A stretch of DNA of 64,000 bases. It comes from Ramazzottius varieornatus. Taxonomy: Eukaryota; Tardigrada; Eutardigrada; Parachela; Ramazzottiidae. The stretch covers positions 765,759 through 829,758 of the forward strand of contig BDGG01000016.1 in the NCBI GenBank assembly GCA_001949185.1, in the 5' to 3' direction. The notes under the pieces were generated by a model, which worked only from the letters and a program-made list of their open reading frames with translations, did no database searches and was not told the origin of the DNA. Within the stretch, counting starts at the first letter, position 1, and each line of letters opens with the position of its first letter. This document shows, piece after piece, positions 22,301-31,832 of the stretch. The position numbers and the translations under genes were made by a program.

Positions 22301-23607
22301 AAGTACCGATGGGTATTCTATAAAACGAGCACACGTCGATGAATGCTTCTGATGTAGTAAATTAACAGACAGGGAGTATAACGAAGAAATTACGCTGTTG
22401 ACGAAGAAGACGGTTCCGCCACCATGCTGATCCGGCACCGGGTTGACGAAGAGTTTCTTCTTGGCCACGAGAATGCCTGGCGTACTCACGCCTCCCATGA
22501 ACTTGTGCACAGAGAAGACTATGGCGTCTTTATGCGTGAGGCGTGACTGGTCCGATGAGACAAAGGGGTTCATGTTGATCGCTTCGTACGGCGCGCTTGC
22601 CGAAAAGTCCCTGAAAGACATGACCAGCTAGAAAATCATGCTTTCCTTTCGACGAACGTTAACACTAGTTACGAGAAGTATCTTTTGGGATTTACCAGAT
22701 GGCAAGAGCGCCGTGTTGATGGAGCAACATAGTAATGCTGTCCGTATCGGTTAGGATGCCTGTGACATTCGACGCAGCCGAGAAACACCCGATCAAGCGT
22801 CGTCCGGAAGTCCGTCTTCTCGTCAGTTCCTCTTTGAGAATGTGGCGGTCAATCTGTCCCAAGTTATCCTCTGAGATCGTGACGATGTCGCTTTGGGCTT
22901 CTCGCCAAGGGAGAATCACGGAATGATGCTCGTACGGTCCTGTCAAAATTGACCAGGAAATTTGGATAAATTCATCACGCTTTGCGGAAAAAGTTTTCAG
23001 CAAATTTGGACATTTCTCGACTTGTGTTTACCGATGAAGACTACAGGAGGTTCGGTTAGATGCAGTCCCCGGATGAGCTTGTGCATAGCTCCCGTGCTTC
23101 CTGATCCGCAAAAGAGGACTGCGTCACTCTCGCTAGCGTTGACCGAATTGCGAATGATGGACCGAGCTTCGTCTTTGAACATCGTCGTCTGCAGTGATGA
23201 CACTGTGGTTGTGGTATGCGTACTCCCATAATGCGGCTACAAAAATAGAGTCATTAACGAGGTATGTTTCCCACAAAAGGAACCGCAGTGGGTCTTACCA
23301 GAACTTCGTTACGTATGTAGTCTTCGATAAACGATAGCGATTTTCCTGAGGCGGTGTAGTCGCAGTACAGCACATTCCTGGTGCCAAACGGCGAGGTAAA
23401 GGCTAGGTCTTTTCCGATTATACTCCGAGATATATAGGGAAGAAGAGCTTCTTTCTTCAACGGGGTACCACCCGTCGCTGGAGGATCGGAGCTCGGCTGG
23501 GCCAGCTGTTTCGGTAGATCGTACAGATGACGGTGTCCAAATTCCCGCGATGCCTCCAGTCCGTTCGTTCGCCGCCCTTCCGGTGTCTGCACCTTTGTCG
23601 GAGCCAT
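19320..23607 (-). CDS. Fusion: cysteine desulfurase-like aminotransferase + TtcA-like tRNA thiolase
   Basis: Fourteen exons give 993 residues (5' to 3'): 23607-23299, 23236-23032, 22939-22696, 22610-22394, 22317-22122, 21839-21517, 21420-20749, 20662-20605, 20520-20456, 20381-20264, 20154-20004, 19930-19870, 19750-19642, 19573-19320. All junctions keep phase. Residues about 60-560 are a class-V aminotransferase (PLP) fold: YCDYTASGKSL, LFCGSGSTGAMHKL, YEHHSVILPWRE, ALAIWDFSASAPYE, FSVHKFMGGVSTPG with the PLP lysine, and the loop GIQSRAGCACAGPY that can carry the sulfur-relay cysteine. After a Cys/Glu-rich linker, residues about 715-975 are a TtcA-like PP-loop domain: LSGGKDSLSLLHAM, CSFCSRMKRGRLYA, LAFGQHLDDLAE, FLMSVFHNGRLRTM and SENCPACFNAPKER. 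The three cysteines that bind [4Fe-4S] in bacterial TtcA are present. Likely role: taking sulfur from cysteine and thiolating tRNA (s2C32 or similar). The role is inferred, not shown. Confidence 0.92.
21938..22066. repeat. Palindromic repeat, CACCCAGA-arm variant, in the thiolase fusion gene
   Basis: The arms read AAATTCACCCAGACAAC and CAATCTGGGTGAATACATTT rather than the CTCGACAAGAT arm. Core is AAATCGCGCAC / CATGCGCCACTTG. It lies in intron 21840-22121. Confidence 0.75.
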
Positions 23608-24799
23608 CTTTGCACCGTCTGTAAAAGAAGCGAAGGAAAGTACTTCCAGCCGGAAAAAAATTCAGCAGCGTAGCACTGATGTGCTGCTGAAGCGCGCGTT
23701 GCTGGAAGGAAAGACGCTGTGAAGTATCCTTGATGTCATGCGTCAAAGCATAATGTGGGGCAGATTTTAGTCAGGACATAATCATTCTGTGACGTACCAG
23801 ATTGTTAATCTGACCGAAAAGTAAGACCATTCAATCAACCTCCACCGCAGCTTGGGTATGAAAAAGAAACAAAACCACACTTCGATTGATTGAGTGTACC
23901 TGTTAGCTCAATATCTGAAAAAGCACTTCTACCGGGATTCGACGGCAAGGTTTCCTATATACGAAACCTGGCTCCGGTAAATTTATGGCCTTCCATTTTA
24001 ATTTTACGTGTTTTAGTTTGCCATGCTTCGACAGACGCGCGCTTCAGCAGCACATCAGTGCAGCGTAAACCGTAGAACGGGTGACTTTTAACGAGTAATT
24101 ACGAGTTATCGGAACACCATAGTACGTGCGACCAGCTGGCTGCTCGTTCGCAGTTCGCACCATGGAAGAATGAAACCAACACGATAACATGACTTGACCT
24201 GACATGATATATCAATAACGACTCGGTGTCACGGAGTTAGTGATGTTCTAATATAGTAATACTATATTAAAGTACTATATTAAAGTAGATGATAGTAGAT
24301 GGTTTGAGCATCTACTATATTTAGTAACATTTGGTAAACAGTCATTTTGGCGTACTTTGTTCGCAGCATGTCTCATGTTCTAGGTTTCAGGTCAACTCAG
24401 CCAGTACATTAAATAATCCTAAAGAACCGGTCCATCTCTGGCTGGACAAACAATACAAGATTGTCTCTTGCAAGAAAGGGTTTCTGAACTTGCTCGAAAA
24501 CGCACGAGTTCACGCTGGAACATGATGACAGAACGGCCTGCCATACCAGGTTCCATTGCATAAACAGCTGACAGATTGCATGTGCGTGCCATCGTTCTCG
24601 TTGAACGAGTGCATGCGCTTTACATTCGATTTGGCTTGCGCAACAGAAGCCCTGCCCCGCAGTGACGTGTTGGTCTTTTTTGCTCGCGGACTGCCTTTTC
24701 GTATAGCTATACAACGCATCCCCGCACTTTTTCGGACAGACTTTTCGGACGGTTTCGAAGAACTACAAAAGGCGCGTAGCATTCTGTTGTTTCCGAGAG
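23608..24799. other. Intergenic region with AT-rich palindromic stretch
   Basis: Between the fusion gene start and the GPCR stop no gene is supported. Around 24240-24325 there is a run of repeated ACTATATTAAAGTA and GTAGATGATAGTAGATGG-like units that can fold back on itself. A copy of the GGCCTGCCAT motif is at about 24535. Short ORFs at 24331-24858 show no domain. Confidence 0.4.
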
Positions 24800-26048
24800 T
24801 CAGAACTGTTCGTAGCTTGATCGATATTTTGAGTATTGACACGTTAGGATCAACCTGAAAGCTTTCCGAAAAGCCGGTAATCTCAAAGAATAAATCACAG
24901 GATTGAGACAGGAATGAAGGAACAGAATGAGGACTCCGACCGCCCCCGCGAACTGCAAGTCAATGTTTTTGTCAAGATAAGCGGCCCACGTTGAGTATTC
25001 TCGATAAGATACCGATTGCACAATACTAACAACAGCGAACGGCATAAAGCAGAAAAATGTCGAGAGAGATACGGCTACGAAGGTCCTCAGCGGCTTGTAA
25101 TTATGGACGTTGATATGGAGGAAGTACGCGTACTGTAGGGAATCCCGGTGAGTGGTTTTTCTAGCGAGCCGGTATATCACAAAGTAGATGGAGCACAAGC
25201 CAACGGTGACCAAAAACATGAGAAGTACCATTACGTAAAGGTACACCGGAGACCAAACCTAAAAATCGACAGATTAGAAACTGGAAAACAAGTAAGGTTG
25301 TCATCTCAAGTGGCGCGCGTTCTGATTGTCATGGACAAGAATTGTGCGCCACTTGAATCTCAATCTTGTACGTTTCGTTTGCCGGCCTCCCACATACAAG
25401 TTGAATGTTTGATAACCTGGAAGTGGTTCTTACCATTGCCATTTCGCAAACAGATGTTCCGTTCTCGCCTTTCCCATTAGCGTCTTCATTATACTCGTGC
25501 ACCCCAAGGAACGGTAACATGGCGAAGAAGACAGCGAAGGCCCAGACAAAAGATGCTATAGCATGTATCTTCGTCGGATCTATCCACGCGTTGTACCGAT
25601 AGGGAAACTTCAACGACAGCAGAATATGTCCGGCTAGGCATGTAAGGATAATGTGGGAAGCTGCCAAGCTGGCGACCGCACTGGCGTACCTCGCCAGGCA
25701 CATCCACGGTGCGTCACCGAAACTCTGGAAGCTTTCCGGGTTCGCGAAGGTGTAAATGTGGAAAGGTAGTGAGAGACCGAGGAGAAGATCGGCGAAAGCT
25801 AGGTGGAGGAGCCAGTGGTGCGGAAGTTTGGTCCGTATGGCGGGAAATAGGAAGAAGGAAGCGACGATCATGCCGTTCCCGAAACATATGGCGACGCAAA
25901 GAGCGAGCTCGATCCACATGTACATAAGGCTGATGGCCTCTACGTAGAATAATGTCGAGTTCCCATCTGTGGAGCTTTCGCTAAGGAAAGGGGGTACAGT
26001 AGTGTTGGAATTCGGCGATCTTGCGGAAAACGATTTATCCCAGTCCAT
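24800..26048 (-). CDS. Rhodopsin-family (class A) G protein-coupled receptor, orphan
   Basis: Two exons, 26048-25434 and 25258-24800, join in phase to give 357 residues. Seven hydrophobic segments are visible, with class-A marks: GNGMIVASF in TM1 (N1.50), LAFADLLLGLSLPFH in TM2 (the LxxAD Asp), W and C before TM3 (PWMCLARYAS), a Trp in TM4 (ASFVWAFAVFF), FFCFMPFAVV in TM6 and LHSCLNPVIYSLRLP in TM7 (NPxxY). Potential N-glycosylation sites (NTT, NST) lie in the N-terminus. The DRY motif at the end of TM3 is absent: the sequence reads AGHILLSLKFPYRY, so D-R-Y aligns with H-I-L. TM6 has F-C-F-M-P instead of CWxP. The ligand cannot be told. An upstream in-frame ATG at 26162 exists, but 26048 precedes a more typical N-terminus. 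The intron carries a palindromic repeat. Confidence 0.85.
25290..25375. repeat. Palindromic repeat in the GPCR intron
   Basis: Core CTCAAGTGGCGCGCG / TGTGCGCCACTTGA, short outer arms. It lies in the 175-nt intron 25259-25433. Confidence 0.75.
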
Positions 26049-27222
26049 GTTCCAGGAGGAAATTCTTTGCAGGAAATTCCAGCCAACAATGCAATAATTG
26101 GATAAAATTAATTTACCCACCTGAGCTGATTTTGATATATTGCGACAATGTGCGGATATCAATAGGTGAGTCTTCAGAGTTCAGAGTAAGATACACTACT
26201 TCTGGCTTACGGCATTACACATCGAAAGTGATATCCGCGATTACATAGCACTCTTTATCACGATAAATCATTATCCGTGTAAAAGGTCGCTGATTAGCGA
26301 CACTTACGTTTGGAGGAATAATTGATTCAGAGAAAATATTTATCGCTGGATTCAGCGGGAACCGAGTTAAACTAATTTGCGTTAGCACCATAGCAAGCTA
26401 ACGATGATCATGTCAATAACAGATTGGAAGTCCAATACTAAATCCTGATTGACGACCATCCGGCATTTTGGTTTTTTTGTCCATCCTCTTTAGCGCTTCT
26501 TCCTTAACAAGAAGGGTGCCAGGGAACACACGCCATAGGACGAGTCCCTTCGGCGAACCGGCGTATGAGGCCGTAGTCGTAAGATTTCAGCGCTTTCCTT
26601 GTTGTTCGGATCAAAACCTAGTAGACATACAAAACGATTGTGAGGGTGGAGGTTACTTGAAAATGCATGACTATTTGAGACGTTGGCGAATGAATTCACC
26701 CAGATTGTTTTTTCAAGTGGCGGACCTTCCCAGCCAACAACATAGGAAATGTGCGCCACTTGGTCTGGGTGAAATATTGAATCGAATGAATGAGCATTTT
26801 GAGACCAGGCGAGCATCGTCATCGCATCAATGCTCGTATGATCTCATGATACTCCTCCATTCTGCGACAGAAATGCAGGCAGAACGTTGTCCACCAGCGG
26901 AAACCGAACAGAGAGGACTCGCGCCAGAAAGAGAGATTCGAACTTTCTTCTCTTTGCTTACGGAAAGCCTTGCCCACGCGAACTAGAATTCTAATCAAGC
27001 GCTCAGCTACAGTCCAGGTGAATTTTGCTATTTTCTCCGTCGCTTCAGTTCAAGTTCGGACACAAGCACGGTGCAATACTACATTTTCATTAACTTTCGT
27101 GAATTTTATACATCGAAAACGCGTTCAATATCAATGCTGATATCTTATGTTGAATTTTCAGTAAGCAGTACACGGAACAGAAACGAACGAATACAAGTGA
27201 GAGACAATACAGGTAAGACGGA
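26049..27222. other. Intergenic region between GPCR and PRPF6
   Basis: Open frames at 26468-26986 (+) and 26490-26822 (-) run through a palindromic repeat at 26691-26772 and have no family signal, so they are treated as chance. The rest is AT-rich flank. Confidence 0.4.
26691..26772. repeat. Palindromic repeat, CACCCAGA-arm variant, intergenic
   Basis: GAATTCACCCAGATTGTTTT ... AAGTGGCGGAC and TGTGCGCCACTTGGTCTGGG form a perfect-looking stem. One of only two copies outside introns. Confidence 0.8.
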
Positions 27223-30200
27223 CTATTCGGGAACTTTTACAGCGTCTGCCACCATCGGCAGGATTTCCGCAGTCTTTTTCCTGTAGTTCCGGATATTCTT
27301 CGAAACCTTTGTCCATTCTTCTCCATGTCTCGGTTCGGCCTCCGCGCACTTCTTCAGCACATCGCGTTGTTCCTCTTCCGCGCCATACTGCTGTTCGAAC
27401 TTGTACAGGTAGGCCCAAATGTCTCCCAGGTCGGGATCCAGCCTGACCGCTCGCATGAACCATTCTCGGGCCTTGGCGATCTTCCGCTCGGTCCAGAAGA
27501 GCTTCGAGACGGCGAGAAGGACGTGTGGATCGTGCTCGCACTTCTTCAGCGCGTCCACGCTCTTGGTCTTTCTTGCCGCCCTCTCAACCATGAAGATGGC
27601 TTCCGCCCACAGAATACCCGAATCGGGAATCTCTTGCAAGGCTTTTGACATCAAAACTTCAGCACTGTTCTTATTACCTGACCTAAACAGCGAACCCTAA
27701 TTTTGTTGAGTTTCATATTATTCAGAGCAAATGGCAACTCGGCAAACAAAGTCGACCAGATCGTTTTCCGATATGCCGCACAGTTTTGGTGTTATTAGCT
27801 GGACGTGCGCGCCACTTAGTAAGACAATCTCGTCGAGTCTGTCTGCTGCTTCAAGTGGCGCACATAATCAGTGCAAGTGACTGAAACTGTGCACCAGTGA
27901 GAAAAGTGATCTTGTCGAGTTTCTTCGCTGATTTATCGGATCGTATTTTTTAAATTTTCATACCTGAGTTCCAGGCGGACAGCTTCCAACCAAATTTCCG
28001 CCTTCTTCGGATTCTTCATCCTTGCGCCCTCCAAAATGGCTCGGGCTCTCGTGGGGTTCTTCGCTTTCTCTTCCAGTCTTGAGGACAGAAGCCACAGCGG
28101 TGCAGAGTCTGGACATTTACGGGTGGCTTCGCCGTAGGCTTCCCTGGCTTCCTGCCGCTTGTCCATCAGCTCCAACAACTGACCTCTCATCATCCACAGT
28201 TTGGCATCTTGAGGGTACGAAGCCAGGCCATCCTTCACGATCTCCAATGCCCGTGGAAGGTCGTTCAGTGCCCATTCCAGCTTGGCCGACTTCATCATGA
28301 CACGAGCAGTGGGCGCACTCGTTCGAGCCTTTTGCAGCAACAACCTGTTGAACAGACAGACTTGTAAATCAGAATTTAATGTTTCTAGTTTGGAATTATT
28401 CCTGACTTATGGAAGCGGATTTTACCTGGCTCGTTGATCTTCAGAGTTCTCGCTCTCCAGCTTGACAGCAGCCAACCAGATTTCTTCGCTGTTGGGGTTG
28501 GCTTGGAAAGCTTTGGAGAGAACCGATCGAGAGCCAGCGATGTCGCCAGCCATCCACTTGGACTTGGCCAGCATCAGCCACAGCGTCTCGACTCTCGGAC
28601 AGTTCGCCACAGCTTGCTCCAGTGTCGACTCGAAAGCTTCGCGGCTTCCGTGATTCTTTTCCAGCATGGCGGACTTGTTCCACAGACTCTTCTTGTTCGG
28701 GAAAACCTGCAAGAAATACCGACCGAATCAATTACATCAATTAAAAGAAAACGGAAGACAAACGAAACACAGACAAACAAACTCAACACAATCTGTCATC
28801 CCAAGCGACGCACGTTATTATCGTGATTGACTGGAACCATGCGCCTCTTAGAGAGACAATCTTGTCGAGTTTGTTTGCCGAGCTCCCAAAATCTCAGAAT
28901 TCTTTTCACGCGGATTTCCTACCTGTAGAGCATGAGCGTAAACAGCTCGCGCACATTCGTATGCTCCACTGGCGATGAATGTATCCGCGTCTTCGATCCA
29001 GGCATGCTTCCGGTCCTCGACTTCGATGCCCTGTTCGATGATCTGGTGGACGATTGCCTGACAAGTTATCGTCGCTCCAGACTTCTCCACTTCCACCGCG
29101 TCTTTCAGCCACAGTTCCCTGTTGATTTCCACGCCTTTCCTGGTCAACGCCGTCAGCGACAGCGCGATGATCTTACTGACTCGTTTCAGATGGTCTTGAC
29201 TGCTTGCCATCAACTTCAAGGCTTCTTCTTCCCGGCCTTGTGCCATCAGTTCCGCAGCTTGCGCTTCTTCTAGCTTTCCCTGTGTTTCTTCAAGCTTTGC
29301 ACCTGTGAAGAAAAACGAAAATCAGAATCACGGCTCATAAATTACTGCAGAGAATGCATGTGGATCAGCAACATGCAACGTCGGCAGGCCATAAGGCGCA
29401 CTTAACCCATGCCGACAGTCAGCCTACAGTACAACAGCCCACCCTGATGGCCTGCCATAATAACACATGAGTTCTGAGCTCGGCCTGTAGTTTACCTGCA
29501 ATGAAGATCTGCCTGTCCGTAGGTATGCTTTGCGTGGCTTTGTTGATGACAATCTTGGCGTTCTGGTACGTCTCCAGTCTCGCCAAGGCCAACCATAGCT
29601 CCGTGCTGGCTGGACAGCATTCCACGGCTCGCGAAAGAAGGATGCGAGCGTCGTCAGGGTCCTCCATCTCGACCGCTTCCTTCCACAGTCGGACAGAGTT
29701 CGGAATGCGTTCGAGTGCTCGACGGTAGACGTTGCGCTTCTTCTTCGGGTCGACTTCCAGGTCGGCAGCCTTTCCCCATATTCTAACGGATGAGGGAAGC
29801 TCGATGGAAGCCTGGGCAATTACGCTCTTGGCTAGTTCCGGAGGTTGCAGACGTGTGGCTTCCAACCAGATGTCCTCGCTCTTTGGACAAGCTTCGCAAC
29901 CTTTTTGGATGATATTCCTGCAATATAAAAACAACAGGTTAGATTCCAGCCATCGTGATGCTCAAAGGAAGGAAGAAACCAGCAAGCTGGACGAAACTGA
30001 CACAAAACTGAACTCAGCAAACACTGCAAAACAATCTCACAACACTGTTTTCCCAAGTGGCGCACGTTCCCGAAGCTACTAGATGACTGCGTGCGCCACT
30101 TAGTGAAAGAGATCAGGTCGAGCGAAATTTTTGCAACACGCTAAGAGGAGGAGCCATTCAGCGCACAATGCACAGCCCACAGAATTTAACATGGAAGATG

Positions 30201-31310
30201 CATCAGCCTGCAAGAAGCACCATGGCGCATGTAGCGTCCAATCGGTAAATCGGACCATTTTAGGTATGCTTACCTTGCTGCCTGAACTTTTCCCGTGACT
30301 TCCTCCAAACGCGCTGAGGCGATCCAAGCTGGCGGATGTCCAGGGTTCGTTTCTCTCACCGACTTCAGCAGCAACCTAGCCTTCTTGATGTCTTGAATAT
30401 CGCCTCCAACGGTCGGGATCATGGACTGAAGATCAGTGAGGTATCCTTTCGGGTCGACGACGGTCTGTCCGCTGACGCTGTCCGACACTTGACTCAATCT
30501 CATACCCATCAGCGTATTCCTAGCTTCTCCCACTTTCCTCAGATCTAGATCTGGTGTAGCCAGACCACCCATGGGTGTCTCCATTCCTCCATACTTTTGT
30601 TCACGAGCGTCGAGGGCCGGAGCCAGTTCTGTGGCACCAGCAGCACGGGCCAGGACGTTGTCTGGCACAGGAGTGAATTTTTCATAACGAGGTAAACGTT
30701 TACTGCGGTTACGAGCGTCGCCTACCTCGGGTATGGCTTTCCACTCATCGTCACCCACATCGGCTAGGCCTCGCTTGAGATCAGAGAACTGCTGCTGAAT
30801 CTTAGGTCGTTCTTGACGGTATTTCTCCAAGACTTTCTTTGAACGCTCTTCTCGATACTCGCGACGCTTCTCGTCGAGACGATTATCCACGGCGTTGTAA
30901 ATCGCATCCGCTACGAATAAAATATCCGTCATTTCGCTGTAAGGTTCGACAACGTAAACAGCCTTACCTTCAGCGTCGTCCTTGTCGTAAGGATCTTTTG
31001 AAAACAAGCTCCCACCATAGCCAGTAAACTCGTCATAGTTGGCTTCGTTAAGATCCTCCTCTTCGTCCCTTTCTGGTGCTCCACCTCCACTTACACCTCC
31101 TTCTTCGTCCTCTTTCTTCTTTTTCATAGGATGGGCATGACGGTCATCGGTAATGTCGGTGTCGTCGCGAGCGGGACCAATGTCGGAACGTGTGGTGAAG
31201 CCAGTGGCACCACGACCAACACCAGCCACATAGCCAGGTGGAGCAGGCAGGCTGAAAAAGCTTTTCTGCTTCTTGCTGGCCAGGAACTGGGCACTTGGTA
31301 CTGTCGTCAT
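27223..31310 (-). CDS. PRPF6: Pre-mRNA-processing factor 6 (U4/U6.U5 tri-snRNP HAT-repeat protein)
   Basis: Seven exons give 967 residues: 31310-30968, 30910-30274, 29917-29496, 29302-28923, 28706-28426, 28344-27964, 27682-27223. The N-terminus [20 protein letters not shown] and RSDIGPARD is the PRP1 N-terminal motif. It is followed by the [11 protein letters not shown] and [20 protein letters not shown] segments, then [20 protein letters not shown] and a long run of HAT (half-TPR) repeats with a W/A pattern ([47 protein letters not shown]). The C-terminus has [20 protein letters not shown] and [12 protein letters not shown]6 bridges U5 and U4/U6 snRNPs. The first intron is only 57 nt, lacks in-frame stops and is divisible by three. 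Three introns hold palindromic repeats. It is divergent from AQR. Confidence 0.96.
27722..27930. repeat. Palindromic repeat, double copy, in PRPF6 intron 6
   Basis: Two hairpins with GTGCGCGCCACTTAG and CAAGTGGCGCACATAATC cores, framed by GGCAAACAAAGTCGACCAGA and GATCTTGTCGAGTTTC. They occupy most of the 281-nt intron 27683-27963. Confidence 0.8.
28775..28890. repeat. Palindromic repeat in PRPF6 intron 4
   Basis: Core CCCAAGCGACGCACG / CATGCGCCTCTTAG with right arm CTTGTCGAGTTTGTTTGCCG. Confidence 0.8.
29384..29465. repeat. Small inverted repeat with GGCAGGCCAT ends, PRPF6 intron 3
   Basis: GGCAGGCCATAAGG at the left and ATGGCCTGCCATAA at the right are inverted copies about 60 bases apart. 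Single copies of GGCCTGCCAT also occur near 13228, 13345, 16193 and 24535. Confidence 0.5.
30040..30125. repeat. Palindromic repeat in PRPF6 intron 2
   Basis: Core CCCAAGTGGCGCACG / CGTGCGCCACTTAG, right arm GATCAGGTCGAG. Confidence 0.8.
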
Positions 31311-31832
31311 CTTCCCTGTTTCCGATGGTGCCTTGGAGCCTTCAAAAAATGGTTCAACGAGCTGATCGAGGGGAAAAACCTTATGAACGGTTTGAGCAAC
31401 AAAAAACTCCGAAGAAGAATTTTATTCTGCAATGTGATAAACCGCAGACAGCAAGAGAACATGAAGCACACGGCGTGCTAGTTACGTTTTCACAACGCGA
31501 TTTGTCAAGTGCGGCAGGCCGGTTGGTGGGTTTTACACGCATAAGAAGGAAGGTCGAAGGGCGGATCGCAATCTCCGTATTCAAAAATTGTGAAATTGGA
31601 CATTTTGGAAAGTTTTGTTTTAAAGACGCGTCAGCTCTGAGATTCTCCCGTTGCTTTTGCGGTCTAACGGCTACTTGGCCACAAAGTTTATGTGTGTGTA
31701 CCGCTTCTGTTCGCTAGGGCTGCTGGATAACTGGACTGTGCAGTGAAGACAGGGCTCGGCTCCGGGGATTTGGGAGAGATCGTTAGCGCTGACATCGCTG
31801 CTACACAGGGATCATCTGCGGTGCGCTGTGCG
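31311..31832. promoter_or_regulatory. Shared 5' region of PRPF6 and AQR
   Basis: The two start codons (31310 minus, 31833 plus) are about 520 bases apart and transcribed away from each other. No TATA box is obvious. ORFs in this interval are shadows or 5' UTR frames. An upstream in-frame ATG for AQR lies at 31743. Confidence 0.5.

Noticed and set aside
26468..26986. Plus-strand ORF of 172 codons between the GPCR and PRPF6
   Set aside because: It reads straight through a palindromic repeat, has no family signal and overlaps an equally open frame on the other strand.
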